Source: JBNJFY01 sp051747265
GTDB taxonomy: Bacteria; Bacteroidota; Rhodothermia; Balneolales; Balneolaceae
Reading direction: 5' to 3'
DNA length: 64,000 nt
Assembly (NCBI GenBank): GCA_051747265.1
Contig: JBNJFY010000005.1
Coordinates: 186,001-250,000 of the forward strand
Numbering within the stretch: the stretch's first letter is position 1; every line of letters starts with the position of its first letter. The position numbers were made by a program, and so were the translations under genes. This document shows positions 1-9,206 of this stretch, piece after piece. The notes below the pieces were generated by a model. That model was not told where the DNA came from. It did not search any database and worked only from the letters and a program-made list of their open reading frames with translations.

Positions 1-1
1 C

Positions 2-406
2 ATCGAACACGTCATCAACGTGTACTACGTAGATCGCTATGTTACCATTACCCAAGATGGGAAAGCGGTTTGGTCGGAATTGCTACGTAAACTAGCTCCC
101 CCCATTCGTGAGGCAAAACCGCAGCTAGAAACGGAAGACGACAGTGATGTACACTATTCGGAAGAAGTTCAAAATTCTGATGATCCTCGCCTCCAGCAAA
201 TAAATCAGATGCTGGATGACCAAGTGCGCCCCTACCTTCTAGCAGATGGGGGAGGACTGAAAGTGCTCGGGTTAGACGGCAATCGCCTGAAGGTGCACTA
301 TCAAGGAGCCTGCGGAACGTGCCCAACGGCAACCACCGGTACGCTTTATGCCATCGAAAGCATGGTAAAACGTATTGATCCTGAATTGCAGGTCGTTTCG
401 GTTTAA
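2..406 (+). CDS. Nfu/NifU-type Fe-S scaffold protein (5' partial)
   Basis: The frame is open from base 2, so the true start lies before the window. The first ~40 visible residues (IEHVINVYYVDRYVTIT...) resemble the N-terminal Nfu domain. After an acidic linker, the last ~75 residues form the NifU C-terminal domain with its CGTC motif (CxxC), which in this family binds a transient [4Fe-4S] cluster for delivery to apoproteins. An A-type carrier gene follows 33 bp downstream and a DUF2480 gene after that, so this is probably the end of a Suf-type Fe-S assembly operon. The family call is firm; cluster targets cannot be read from sequence. Confidence 0.9.
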   Translation: MEHVINVYYVDRYVTITQDGKAVWSELLRKLAPPIREAKPQLETEDDSDVHYSEEVQNSDDPRLQQINQMLDDQVRPYLLADGGGLKVLGLDGNRLKVHYQGACGTCPTATTGTLYAIESMVKRIDPELQVVSV

Positions 407-439
407 ATCAAAAACTTTTATCCAGGTTAGGGTATAAGT

Positions 440-784
440 ATGTCCATTACTATTAGTGATAAAGCCGCTGAGCGGATACAAAAAATCCGTTCGGAAAAAA
501 ATGTATCCGACCAAGCCTATCTACGCATCGGGGTAGTGAGCGGTGGATGTTCTGGATTAACGTATGATCTGGATTTTGACGAAGAGTTCAATGGCCCTGC
601 TGAAGACTCTCAAGAACAGGTTTTTGAGGATCATGGTATAAAATGTGTCGTGGATATGCGAAGCTTTTTATACTTGGCCGGAACCAAGTTAGACTATTCA
701 GAAGGGCTGGATGGCCAGGGATTTCATTTCCATAATCCAAATGCTTCTCGAACCTGTTCGTGCGGTGAATCGTTTATGGTTTAA
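440..784 (+). CDS. A-type Fe-S carrier (IscA/SufA/ErpA/HesB family)
   Basis: This 114-residue protein has the length and signature of A-type carriers: a GGCSG motif with Cys37 and a C-terminal CSCGESF with Cys106 and Cys108, the three cysteines that coordinate Fe or an Fe-S cluster in the family. It should pass clusters from the scaffold to target enzymes in the cytoplasm. It starts at ATG 440 behind a weak AGGG and lies between the Nfu gene and DUF2480 on the same strand. SufA, IscA and ErpA cannot be told apart from sequence; the Suf-like neighbourhood favours a SufA-type role. Confidence 0.93.
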   Translation: MSITISDKAAERIQKIRSEKNVSDQAYLRIGVVSGGCSGLTYDLDFDEEFNGPAEDSQEQVFEDHGIKCVVDMRSFLYLAGTKLDYSEGLDGQGFHFHNPNASRTCSCGESFMV

Positions 785-805
785 CTGCACGCAATCTCTG
801 AATCC

Positions 806-1342
806 ATGAGTAATACTGAAGGCATGATTGAAAACAAGATCAAGAAGCAGACCAAACTGGTTACCATCGATCTTGAGGAGTTCAGAGACAATCGTCCCAT
901 CGATGTCATAGATTTGAAGGATTATCTATTTCAAGGCCTGATTCTAAAAGAGAACGATTTTCGTGAAGCTATGGAAGCGTATGACTGGAGTAAGCACGAA
1001 GGTCATTATATCGCTGTTCATTGTTCTACCGATGCAATTATCGCTCCCTGGGCTTATATGTTGGTGGCGCAACATGCTTTTGAACATGCCGAACAGGTGT
1101 TCAAAGGTTCTAGGACCGATGCTCAAAAAGCTCTATTCGCAAAAAGGTTGGCTGACCATGATTGGTCACAGTACGAGAATAAATTTGTGCTTCTGAAAGG
1201 ATGTAGCAAGCAACAAGTCCCGGAAAGCGTCTATGTGTCTGCTACGAATTATTTGCTTCCTCATGTGTCAAAATTGATGTACGGAGAAGCCTGTTCATCC
1301 GTGCCCGTATATAAACAACCACGCTCTTCTAAACGCCGTTGA
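806..1342 (+). CDS. DUF2480 family protein
   Basis: This is a 178-residue protein of the DUF2480 type, common in Bacteroidota and relatives. Visible features are the N-terminal pattern TIDLEEFRDN, the segment LILKENDFREA, a central HCSTDAIIAPWAYM stretch, and the C-terminal ESVYVSATNYLLPHVSKLMYGE with a CSSVPVYK end. There is no signal peptide or TM segment, so it is probably cytoplasmic. The gene commonly accompanies Fe-S assembly genes, as it does here 21 bp after the A-type carrier. A role in Fe-S metabolism is therefore inferred from context only. Confidence 0.85.
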   Translation: MSNTEGMIENKIKKQTKLVTIDLEEFRDNRPIDVIDLKDYLFQGLILKENDFREAMEAYDWSKHEGHYIAVHCSTDAIIAPWAYMLVAQHAFEHAEQVFKGSRTDAQKALFAKRLADHDWSQYENKFVLLKGCSKQQVPESVYVSATNYLLPHVSKLMYGEACSSVPVYKQPRSSKRR

Positions 1343-1429
1343 TCTATTCCTGGCAATTGCGGCTTGAAAAAACTGCTGCGATTGTGTATTCATGGACAGA
1401 TATCAACGTAACCCCAAGTACAAAATTTA

Positions 1430-2179
1430 ATGTCCATGAAAACACATGTATTGGTAACCGGAGCTAGTCGCGGTATAGGTAAAAGTGTAGCAGAAGCATT
1501 GATCGCAGAGCATTTCACGGTGATAGGTACCGCTCGTTCGTCCCATTTTCCAAAGGAATTTGTAGAGTCTCCGCTTTTTGAAGAGGTGCATGTGGACTTA
1601 AACAATCGTACTGAGCTAGAACATAATCTGAAAAAGTTATTTACGGAAGATCCCGCGGCAATACCAAAAGTAGTGGTAAATAATGCCGGTATTTCGGAAC
1701 CCGCTGATTTTGAGAAGAATGACTCTGAATGGGAGGACAATTGGGATCGTACCTTGATGATCAATCTGAAAGCACCCTCACTGATCTGCAAGTGGGCCAT
1801 TAACGCTTGGCGTGAACATAATATCCCGGGAATCATTATTAATGTATCCTCGCGGGCCGCATATCGTGGTGATACGGAACCCTTCTCATCATATGCGGCT
1901 TCTAAAGGAGGGATGGTTGCCCTGACGAAGTCTATCGCGCGTGGTTGTGGAAAAGATGAGATTACTGCATTTTCTATTGCGCCCGGTTTTATCGACACAG
2001 ATATGGCGGCTCAGGTCAAAAAAGATTACGGACCGGAATATCTCAAGAAGGATCTGGCCTTTGATGAGATTACCCAGCCGGAAGAAGTCGCCAAACTGAT
2101 TGCGTTTTTAGCACAAGGCAAAGGCAAACACATGACCGGACAAACATTTCATATTAACGGGGGATCCTATCTGATTTAA
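1430..2179 (+). CDS. SDR-family NAD(P)-dependent oxidoreductase (FabG-like)
   Basis: This 249-residue classical short-chain dehydrogenase has the cofactor motif TGASRGIG near residue 10, the structural NNAG motif, the catalytic serine in NVSSRAAY and the catalytic pair in SSYAASKGG (Tyr-x3-Lys). The PGFIDTDM segment and the C-terminal GQTFHINGG match 3-oxoacyl-ACP-reductase-like SDRs. Substrate cannot be assigned; FabG is one possibility, but many SDRs share these motifs. ATG 1430 and ATG 1436 are both possible starts. It stands 87 bp after DUF2480 and 74 bp before the polyprenyl synthetase gene. Confidence 0.9.
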   Translation: MSMKTHVLVTGASRGIGKSVAEALIAEHFTVIGTARSSHFPKEFVESPLFEEVHVDLNNRTELEHNLKKLFTEDPAAIPKVVVNNAGISEPADFEKNDSEWEDNWDRTLMINLKAPSLICKWAINAWREHNIPGIIINVSSRAAYRGDTEPFSSYAASKGGMVALTKSIARGCGKDEITAFSIAPGFIDTDMAAQVKKDYGPEYLKKDLAFDEITQPEEVAKLIAFLAQGKGKHMTGQTFHINGGSYLI

Positions 2180-2253
2180 TGGAGCGAGTGATTTCCACTT
2201 AACTCAAAATCCTTATATTTCGCTCCTTTATTATGATTAGGAATTACTAGGGA

Positions 2254-3261
2254 ATGACCATTACGACGGATAAAACATTAACCGATTTACAGACCACCGT
2301 ATCCAAAGCTATTAAGAGTTTGGATTGGCCGGTTCAACCAAAAGAGTTATATGATCCCGCGCGCCACGCGTTCTCCATTCCAGGTAAGCAGATCCGTCCT
2401 TTACTTAGCCTGCTGGGCGCCGGATTAGCTCGCGAAAAGCCCATTCAGGCATTACCCGCAGGCAAGGCGGTCGAAGTGTTACACACCTTTACCTTGGTTC
2501 ATGATGATATAATGGATCAAGCTGAACAGCGGAGAGGGCAAGCCAGTGTGCAGGCCCAATGGGACACCGCTACGGCTATATTATCCGGCGATGTCATTTT
2601 TGCTCGAGCTATGCAATTGTTACTTCCCTACGGTACGGATCAGTTCGCGCATGTTGATAAACAAGGCTTTTATCGGATTCAGCAACGTTTTTTAGATGGA
2701 ATCACGGAAATTTGCGAAGGACAAGCCATGGATATGGCTTTTGCTCATCAGGAGTCTGTTGAACTGGATGACTATATATCCATGATCAATAAAAAGACAG
2801 CGGCCCTGTTGGCTATATCGCTAGAACTGGGTGGACGAGCAGTTAATGCGGATGATCACGAATTACACGCCTTGGAAACCATAGGGCGAAAGGCTGGTTT
2901 GGCCTTTCAGATCCAAGATGATCTCTTGGATATTCAGGCCGACTCCAATACCTCCGGTAAAATTAGAGGCGGAGATCTCAGAGAAGGCAAAAAAACCTAC
3001 TTAACAATACTTGGGATGCAGAGATCCTCGGGTAAAGACAAGGATTTCCTCTCGGCTGCGTTAGGGAACCGTGATTTATCGGAAAAAGATGTTCATAAAA
3101 CTTACCATATTTTAAACAACCTGAATATCATTAACGATGCTGAACAAGCTATTCAGGAGTATTATCAGCAGGCCTTTAGTGCCTTAAACATCTTTCCCGA
3201 TAGCCACTATAAGAAAGCCTTGAATGATTTATTGAATCATTTGATTACTCGCTCATTTTAA
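2254..3261 (+). CDS. Polyprenyl diphosphate synthase (trans-isoprenyl)
   Basis: This 335-residue class I prenyltransferase has the first Asp-rich motif as LVHDDIMD (Asp84, Asp85, Asp88), followed by an RRGQ segment, and the second motif as FQIQDDLLD. The GKQIRP basic motif near residue 44 binds isopentenyl diphosphate in the family. It should condense IPP with allylic diphosphates to make a precursor for quinones or carrier lipids. Product length cannot be read securely. The start is ATG 2254, just after TAG GGA, without a good Shine-Dalgarno. Confidence 0.92.
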   Translation: MTITTDKTLTDLQTTVSKAIKSLDWPVQPKELYDPARHAFSIPGKQIRPLLSLLGAGLAREKPIQALPAGKAVEVLHTFTLVHDDIMDQAEQRRGQASVQAQWDTATAILSGDVIFARAMQLLLPYGTDQFAHVDKQGFYRIQQRFLDGITEICEGQAMDMAFAHQESVELDDYISMINKKTAALLAISLELGGRAVNADDHELHALETIGRKAGLAFQIQDDLLDIQADSNTSGKIRGGDLREGKKTYLTILGMQRSSGKDKDFLSAALGNRDLSEKDVHKTYHILNNLNIINDAEQAIQEYYQQAFSALNIFPDSHYKKALNDLLNHLITRSF

Positions 3262-3295
3262 CCCTACATTACGCACGCATTTAAAAATTTCATTC

Positions 3296-4183
3296 ATGAT
3301 CACTAACACCTTGAATTTGAAACGATTTCGATTATTCGGGCTAGTGCTGTTAGCCACAGTCATTAGTTTTTCCTGTGCCAAAGATCAATACATTCAGCCC
3401 GGCGACACTTTGGAAGTAGCCTATGATAAGGCGATGAAATTATATGAAGCTGAAAAGTATCGAGAGGCAGCGAGTGCGTTTGAAACAGCAATGAGCATTG
3501 CGCGAGGTACTGATCATGCCCAAGATACCCAGTATATGTTAGCGGAGAGTTATTTTAAAAACGGGCAATATTTGTTGGCAGCTTCAGAATATGAGAGATA
3601 TGTCAATTACTATCCGCAAGCAAATAACCGCAGTGAGGCACAGTTTAAAGAAGCCTTTTGCTATTATGAATTGAGTCCACGCTACAAATTGGATCAATCG
3701 TATACTCATAAAGCAATTGAAAAATTTCAGCTGTACATTTCTCAATATCCCAATTCGGATCAGGCTCAACAAGCTGCTGAATATATTGATGCGTTGAGTG
3801 AAAAGTTGGCTCACAAAACATACGCCGCAGCTGACTTATACCACCGCATTGATCAATTTGAAGCAGCCGCCATTTATTATGGCGAGGTACTGGATCAGTA
3901 TCCGGAAACCAAATGGGCAGAACGAGCCTTGGTACACCAAATTCTGGCTTATGTCGAATATGCGGAACGCAGTGTTCGGGATAAGCAAGAGCAGCGATTT
4001 GAAAAGGCTGTTGAAAGTTATGAAAAGTATGTACAGCTTTTTCCCAATGGAAAAAATCGCTCCCAAGCTGAAGAATATTACGACCGAGCAAAAATTGGGC
4101 TTGCCGAGGTGCGGAAAGAAGAGGTCAGTAATGAGAGTGTAGCAAGTTCAAACGAGCAATCTCAATCTGCTGATTCCAAATAA
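3296..4183 (+). CDS. bamD: Outer membrane assembly lipoprotein BamD-like (TPR)
   Basis: This 295-residue lipoprotein has a basic N-terminus, a hydrophobic stretch and a lipobox ending at Cys27 (ISFSC). Tetratricopeptide-like helical repeats follow from about residue 45 to 270, with typical AxxYYxxxLxxYPxS spacing, for example YYGEVLDQYPETKWAERAL. This is the layout of BamD/YfiO, which with BamA inserts beta-barrel proteins into the outer membrane. The C-terminal ~25 residues are Ser/Glu-rich and probably disordered. The nadD gene follows 25 bp downstream. BamD is favoured over a generic TPR lipoprotein by length and repeat pattern. Confidence 0.85.
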   Translation: MITNTLNLKRFRLFGLVLLATVISFSCAKDQYIQPGDTLEVAYDKAMKLYEAEKYREAASAFETAMSIARGTDHAQDTQYMLAESYFKNGQYLLAASEYERYVNYYPQANNRSEAQFKEAFCYYELSPRYKLDQSYTHKAIEKFQLYISQYPNSDQAQQAAEYIDALSEKLAHKTYAAADLYHRIDQFEAAAIYYGEVLDQYPETKWAERALVHQILAYVEYAERSVRDKQEQRFEKAVESYEKYVQLFPNGKNRSQAEEYYDRAKIGLAEVRKEEVSNESVASSNEQSQSADSK

Positions 4184-4208
4184 TTTCTGAATCAATAATT
4201 ATTCTGGT

Positions 4209-4862
4209 ATGCGTAAGAAAATAAAACGAGTAGGGCTATTGGGTGGAACTTTCGATCCTCCGCATAACGCGCATGTAGCGATTACGAACTCGTTTTTAAA
4301 GTCTGGGCACATAGACCAACTTTGGATAGTGGTCAGTCCCAACCCACCGCATAAGCCAGAAGGGGGACTCACCGACTTCGACACTCGTTACCGTCTTTGT
4401 AGTGCTGCTTTTAAAGATACGCGAAATGTAAAAGTCACTCGTATCGAATATCATTTACCACCACCGCACTATACGGTAAGAACGTTGGCCTATCTAAAAA
4501 AGACGCATCCCAATTATAAATTTTACTGGTGCATGGGGGGCGATAGTCTGGCTGATTTTGAAAGCTGGTATAAATATCGGAAAATATTAACGCTCAGTGA
4601 CTTGTTGGTGGCCAAACGGCCAGATACCAACTATGATCACTTGGATCCGACTATTCTGCATAAATGCCATTTTGTAGATCATACTCCGTTAAAAATATCA
4701 TCAACGGAGGTGCGCCAGAAAGTGGCCAACGGTGAATCCATTGCCGGAGATGTACCCCCCAATGTAGAAACGATCATCAAGGAACGCGGACTCTACCGGT
4801 CTTCTCATCAGTCCAACAAAGACAATTCAACACATACCCCACATCCCGCACAAGAGAATTAA
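4209..4862 (+). CDS. nadD: Nicotinate-nucleotide adenylyltransferase
   Basis: This 217-residue nucleotidyltransferase transfers AMP to nicotinate mononucleotide in NAD synthesis. It has the GGTFDPPHNAH motif (residues 12-22, with the HxGH-like ATP site), a KFYWCMGGDSLADFESW segment and the C-terminal ISSTEVR motif typical of NadD. The last ~20 residues are polar and look like an extra tail. It starts at ATG 4209, 25 bp after bamD, and ends 15 bp before the convergent tadA gene. Confidence 0.94.
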   Translation: MRKKIKRVGLLGGTFDPPHNAHVAITNSFLKSGHIDQLWIVVSPNPPHKPEGGLTDFDTRYRLCSAAFKDTRNVKVTRIEYHLPPPHYTVRTLAYLKKTHPNYKFYWCMGGDSLADFESWYKYRKILTLSDLLVAKRPDTNYDHLDPTILHKCHFVDHTPLKISSTEVRQKVANGESIAGDVPPNVETIIKERGLYRSSHQSNKDNSTHTPHPAQEN

Positions 4863-4877
4863 GGTAGCCCACCAGAG

Positions 4878-5357
4878 TTAAGATGGGGAACGTTTTCCCC
4901 TAAAAAATTCGCGCAGCAGCAATTGGCAATCATATTCCATGATTCCTTGTATCACCTCTATAGTATGATTGAGGTGTTCATCCTGTGCTAAATTAAAGAT
5001 ACTGCCGCAGGCTCCGGCCTGATCATCACTAGCACCAAATACAATGCGGTCAATTTTGGACCACATTAAGGCGGTCGCACACATAGGACATGGCTCCAGT
5101 GTTACATAGAGTGTACACCCATATAAGTACTTGGAACTCAGCGTACTGCATGCCGCAGAAATAGCCAGTATTTCCGCGTGAGCAGTGGGATCTTTTAATC
5201 GTTCTACCTGGTTATAACCACGCCCAATGATTTCATCATCTTTTACGACAATCGCTCCAACGGGTACTTCTTCTTCATCATACGCGCGTTCGGCTTCCGT
5301 CAACGCTCGACGCATGTAAAATTGGTGCTGTTGCCAGATGGGCTGTTTCTCTTCCAT
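4878..5357 (-). CDS. tadA: tRNA-specific adenosine deaminase
   Basis: This 159-residue zinc deaminase has the catalytic HAE (His60, Glu62) and the zinc cysteines in PCPMC (Cys90, Cys93), with the GRGYN and VPVGAIVV segments of TadA. It should convert A34 to inosine in the tRNA-Arg(ACG) anticodon and may also act as a general nucleoside or base deaminase. It is convergent with nadD and divergent from apt; about 90 bp separate the tadA and apt starts, leaving room for both promoters. Confidence 0.93.
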   Translation of the reverse strand: MEEKQPIWQQHQFYMRRALTEAERAYDEEEVPVGAIVVKDDEIIGRGYNQVERLKDPTAHAEILAISAACSTLSSKYLYGCTLYVTLEPCPMCATALMWSKIDRIVFGASDDQAGACGSIFNLAQDEHLNHTIEVIQGIMEYDCQLLLREFFRGKRSPS

Positions 5358-5447
5358 AAACTCTTAAAAATGGTTTTATTCAACAGGGCGGTCAGATTAC
5401 GGGGCCACCTCATAAAACGCAAACTTGAAATTAAGATTACACCCATC

Positions 5448-5990
5448 ATGGATCGTGTGGTAGGCAGTATCAAACAGTTGTTAGAAGATCATATTCGCAA
5501 TATACCGGATTTTCCCAAACCGGGAATCCAATTCAAGGATATTACCACATTACTACAAAATCCAGATACCTTGGAGCTGACCTCGCAACTTTTGGCCCGC
5601 CCATTTAGACATCAAGATATTGACTATGTGGTGGGCATCGAAAGCCGCGGTTTTTTATTTGGAACAAACCTGGCCCAAGATCTGCATGCCGGCTTTGTAC
5701 CGGTTCGGAAACCCAATAAGTTACCAGCGGTTACGATATCGGCAACCTATGCACTGGAATATGGGGAGGATTCGGTGGAAGTTCACAAAGACGCGATAGA
5801 AGAGGGCGCTAGGGTAATTATCCACGACGACTTGATCGCTACGGGAGGATCCGCGAAAGCTGCCACTGAATTAGTAGAACGATTGGGAGGTATCGTAGCC
5901 GGTTACAGCTTTATTATTGGGCTGGAAGATCTGGAAGGATGGAAGCAATTTGATGATTCCACTCCCATAGAGATTCTTGTGAAACTATAA
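5448..5990 (+). CDS. apt: Adenine phosphoribosyltransferase
   Basis: From ATG 5448 the protein is 180 residues, the usual length for Apt; upstream in-frame starts would add residues lying in the tadA promoter region. It carries the N-terminal IPDFPKPGIQFKDIT signature, the GIESRGFLFG segment and the PRPP-binding VIIHDDLIATGGSA loop. It converts adenine and PRPP to AMP in purine salvage. It ends 5 bp before the convergent stop of the large membrane protein, with no terminator hairpin visible between them. Confidence 0.94.
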   Translation: MDRVVGSIKQLLEDHIRNIPDFPKPGIQFKDITTLLQNPDTLELTSQLLARPFRHQDIDYVVGIESRGFLFGTNLAQDLHAGFVPVRKPNKLPAVTISATYALEYGEDSVEVHKDAIEEGARVIIHDDLIATGGSAKAATELVERLGGIVAGYSFIIGLEDLEGWKQFDDSTPIEILVKL

Positions 5991-5995
5991 TAAAC

Positions 5996-8137
5996 TTAAA
6001 TTAAACCGGATTTTTTTCGCCAAGCCCACTCGCTACCTAGCAGAGCCATCAAAACTAGAAACCAAAGCCAATGATGGCGCAAAACAAATCGACTGCTTTC
6101 ATTTCGAATAGTTGGTTCGAAGGAATGATTTTGCTGGATGAGATCCCAAATGTTATCCAGGGAATCAGAATGATAAGTCAGAAATTGACCGCCTGTGCTT
6201 TGGGCAATGGCGCGTAATAGCTGATCATTACGAATAATATTTTGCAGCTCCAATTGGGTGGGAACTACCGTAAAACCTCCATCGTCGGTGGCATAGTATT
6301 CTCCGTCTAATATGGCATCTGCTTTGAACTGATACGTACCCGGGGTCCATCGGCCGGCATTTAAGCTGTAACGACCGTTCCCCTCATGTTGCATGCTATA
6401 GGTGTTCGACTGCCCTGTGTCGCTCTCACTGCCAATATCAACGCTTATCGTGGCGTTGGGCTCCGGATCTCCACGTTCATTTCGAACAATGCCGTTTAAG
6501 TAGAGAGTTTCTCCTTCCATAATCACCGCATTCACTGGAGTTACCGACAAACTTTGATCTTTGGGGTCTGTCAATAACCAATCGGTGGTTCGAAGTATTA
6601 GGTTTTTTAAAAACTCGGCCGGTTGGTCACCGGCTTGTTGCCATCGATACCAATTATAGGCGTTAATCATGGCATCGCGTTGATTGCCCATTTGCTGCAC
6701 TACAACTATAGGAGCACTGTCGTAGGTCACCCCATTGTAGGAAGCCCAATACAGAGGTGTCGCTGCTGGTGATAAAGTAAAATTACGGATCGGAGCCATG
6801 AGCGGATTGGGAACATCCGAAGGAGGTTCTAAAGATTCGGTAATACTATGAATGGCCAAAGTATCATTGGCCAGGGTGACCGGGTAGGGACGAATGGATT
6901 GGGGGTACTGTATCGCTGAATTGGGTACAATATTTTGAAAGTCTCTGAGATTACTGTTGGGCGTAAGCAACCAGAGCACAGGCAGATCATCGGCTAGTTT
7001 TTTAACTTGATCTTTAATAGTGGACGGAATATTGCCGTTCCAACCTTGAATGACCAATGCTTCTAAGGAGTCGGCATTCAATTGCAAATCACCTTCTATA
7101 AATCGGGAGCCACCTAACCAGGTTCGACCATAGATCGTTAATTGAGCATCCTGATTCCAGATACTGCGCATTGTTTTAACATCGGGATGCACTTCAAAAG
7201 CAAGGTGCAGTAACCGTTGCTCACTTTCTTTGACCTGGATTACTGTGGTGGCTAGATTATTCTTGGTATTCCATTCCTTTTCCAATGGACTAACTTGAAT
7301 TTCAAAAGATCTAAACCCGGACTCCTTAAGGGGTATATCAAATGAAACCACTTGTGAGGATTTATTAGCAGGGAAAATGATGCTCTGTTCATTTATAGTT
7401 TGGCCGGAATGGGTATCAATTATCTCCACCGAGACCTGGCTATTTTTGTAGCCCCTTTGAACGATGTTAGCCTGAATTTGATGAGTAGTCTGCGTATAGC
7501 CAACCGAGGCTGTGTTTATTGATTCAACATAAACGTCTTGCACGGCTGTGGTATCTCCCAAACCAATAACATAGATGGGAGGAGAGGAGGCAGGTAGAGC
7601 GTAAATTGGATCTGATCCACGATTATTAATACCATCCGAAATAAACAAAGCCCCTTGAAACTGTTGATCAGAGTTCTGGGATATATACCTGAATAACGAA
7701 GCAATCTGTGTAGTCTGATCGTCGGGTTGTAGCGACTGTGGGGTATTCATTTCCCGAACAGAATCACCAAATCCAAATCGGGTGATGGCCAGATCCGTAG
7801 GTCGCTGGGCCATAACTTGATCAAGAGTGTATTGATAATCAGAAAGACCGGCATAATCGCCATGCTCAAATTGGGTGCTCTCCGATTGATCGGTCAATAA
7901 CAACCATTGAGCAGGTTCTTCAATTTGATGTTCTATGATGAGTTGGGGGTTGGTCAGCAAAAAGCCAATCAAAATGAGACTCCCGGTACGCAGACTCAAT
8001 AAACCCCAAAATGCAGATCGGGAGAGTTGTTCTTCTTGGCGGTAGCTGTAAATGGATAATGCGATTGCCGCTAATACAAAGATAGTGATCAGCCAAACTG
8101 GTATTACCGGATCGATGGATAAGGCTGGCCACATCAT
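5996..8137 (-). CDS. Large membrane protein with VWA-like domain, MoxR partner
   Basis: This 713-residue protein has two N-terminal TM segments (about residues 12-30 and 44-65) and a VWA-like region beginning LLLTDQSES, a DxSxS-like metal site, with ALFISDGINNRG further on. Ig-like beta-rich segments follow, then a C-terminal TM (HHWLWFLVLMALLG) and a short basic tail. The topology resembles BatA/BatB-like and related VWA proteins in Bacteroidota that work with MoxR ATPases. It starts (ATG ATG) 25 bp after the moxR stop, so the two are probably co-transcribed. The periplasmic role is unknown. Confidence 0.75.
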   Translation of the reverse strand: MMWPALSIDPVIPVWLITIFVLAAIALSIYSYRQEEQLSRSAFWGLLSLRTGSLILIGFLLTNPQLIIEHQIEEPAQWLLLTDQSESTQFEHGDYAGLSDYQYTLDQVMAQRPTDLAITRFGFGDSVREMNTPQSLQPDDQTTQIASLFRYISQNSDQQFQGALFISDGINNRGSDPIYALPASSPPIYVIGLGDTTAVQDVYVESINTASVGYTQTTHQIQANIVQRGYKNSQVSVEIIDTHSGQTINEQSIIFPANKSSQVVSFDIPLKESGFRSFEIQVSPLEKEWNTKNNLATTVIQVKESEQRLLHLAFEVHPDVKTMRSIWNQDAQLTIYGRTWLGGSRFIEGDLQLNADSLEALVIQGWNGNIPSTIKDQVKKLADDLPVLWLLTPNSNLRDFQNIVPNSAIQYPQSIRPYPVTLANDTLAIHSITESLEPPSDVPNPLMAPIRNFTLSPAATPLYWASYNGVTYDSAPIVVVQQMGNQRDAMINAYNWYRWQQAGDQPAEFLKNLILRTTDWLLTDPKDQSLSVTPVNAVIMEGETLYLNGIVRNERGDPEPNATISVDIGSESDTGQSNTYSMQHEGNGRYSLNAGRWTPGTYQFKADAILDGEYYATDDGGFTVVPTQLELQNIIRNDQLLRAIAQSTGGQFLTYHSDSLDNIWDLIQQNHSFEPTIRNESSRFVLRHHWLWFLVLMALLGSEWAWRKKSGLI

Positions 8138-8162
8138 AGAGTAACTTCTGTAATGGAATGAA

Positions 8163-9158
8163 TCAGGAGGTCATATCAACCAATTGAGCAATGATGGCGT
8201 CGGAGGTCAATCCATCTGCTTCGGCCGCGTAATTGGGTACAATGCGATGACGAAGAACCGGAGCCGCCAAGGTATTGATATCCTCATCGGTTACATTGAA
8301 TCGTCCTTGGGATAAGGCTCGGGTTTTAGAGCCTAAAATCAAGTATTGAGAAGCTCGCGGACCGGCTCCCCAACTTAAGTATTGTTTAACTAATTCCGGT
8401 GCGGCTTCATTCTGTGGTCGGGTCATATGAACCAAGTCCACCGAGCGTTGCAGTACCGAATCCGGAACAGGTACATTGCGAACCAATTCCTGGAAGGAGA
8501 TAATCTGCTGGGCATTCAAAACGGGATCTATCGAATAGTTTTGGGGCTGGGTGGTTCGGCTCACGATCTCCACTTCTTCCTGACGAGTGGGGTAATCGAG
8601 CATCAAATTAAACATGAACCGGTCTAACTGAGCTTCGGGCAGGGGGTACGTACCTTCCTGCTCAATAGGGTTTTGAGTAGCCAAGACAAAGAAAGGCGGT
8701 GACAATTCATGAGTGGCTCCCGCAGCGGTAACATGAAACTCCTGCATGGCTTCCAACAGCGCAGCCTGCGTTTTGGGAGGCGTTCGGTTAATCTCATCTG
8801 CCAAAATGATGTTCGCAAAAATGGGGCCTCGCACAAATTTAAAAGATTTGCCTCCGGTTTGATGATCCTCCTCAATCACTTCGGTTCCAGTGATATCGCT
8901 GGGCATTAAGTCGGGGGTAAACTGGATCCGGCTGAAGCTCAAATTTAGCGTCTGAGCGACCGTACGTATCAATAAGGTCTTAGCCAGTCCGGGCACTCCC
9001 ACCAATACGCAGTGTCCACGAGAAAACAGACTGATTAGCAGCTGATCGATAATATCATGCTGACCAATGACCGCTTTGGAGATTTCATCCTTAATCTTTT
9101 GAAAGGATTGTTGAAATTCAGCACTGGCTTGTTTGGGATCTTCGGAAATGGCCGACAT
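8163..9158 (-). CDS. MoxR-family AAA+ ATPase
   Basis: This 331-residue AAA+ protein has a Walker A of the MoxR form GVPGLAKT (residues 54-61), a Walker B ending in LADEINR, a sensor-like ATQNPIEQEGTYPLPEAQLDRFM segment and a C-terminal lid domain. MoxR ATPases act as chaperones or insertion factors for VWA-domain partners, and the gene immediately downstream encodes such a protein. It is preceded by the parvulin genes on the same strand, a common FCB-group arrangement. Confidence 0.92.
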   Translation of the reverse strand: MSAISEDPKQASAEFQQSFQKIKDEISKAVIGQHDIIDQLLISLFSRGHCVLVGVPGLAKTLLIRTVAQTLNLSFSRIQFTPDLMPSDITGTEVIEEDHQTGGKSFKFVRGPIFANIILADEINRTPPKTQAALLEAMQEFHVTAAGATHELSPPFFVLATQNPIEQEGTYPLPEAQLDRFMFNLMLDYPTRQEEVEIVSRTTQPQNYSIDPVLNAQQIISFQELVRNVPVPDSVLQRSVDLVHMTRPQNEAAPELVKQYLSWGAGPRASQYLILGSKTRALSQGRFNVTDEDINTLAAPVLRHRIVPNYAAEADGLTSDAIIAQLVDMTS

Positions 9159-9206
9159 GTTTTGATGCGTTAATTGCAGGTATTTCTTCTCGCGATGAGT
9201 GACCAG

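Noticed and set aside
1390..1998. 202-codon minus-strand ORF opposite the SDR gene
   Set aside because: Antisense to a clear SDR gene and without known motifs.
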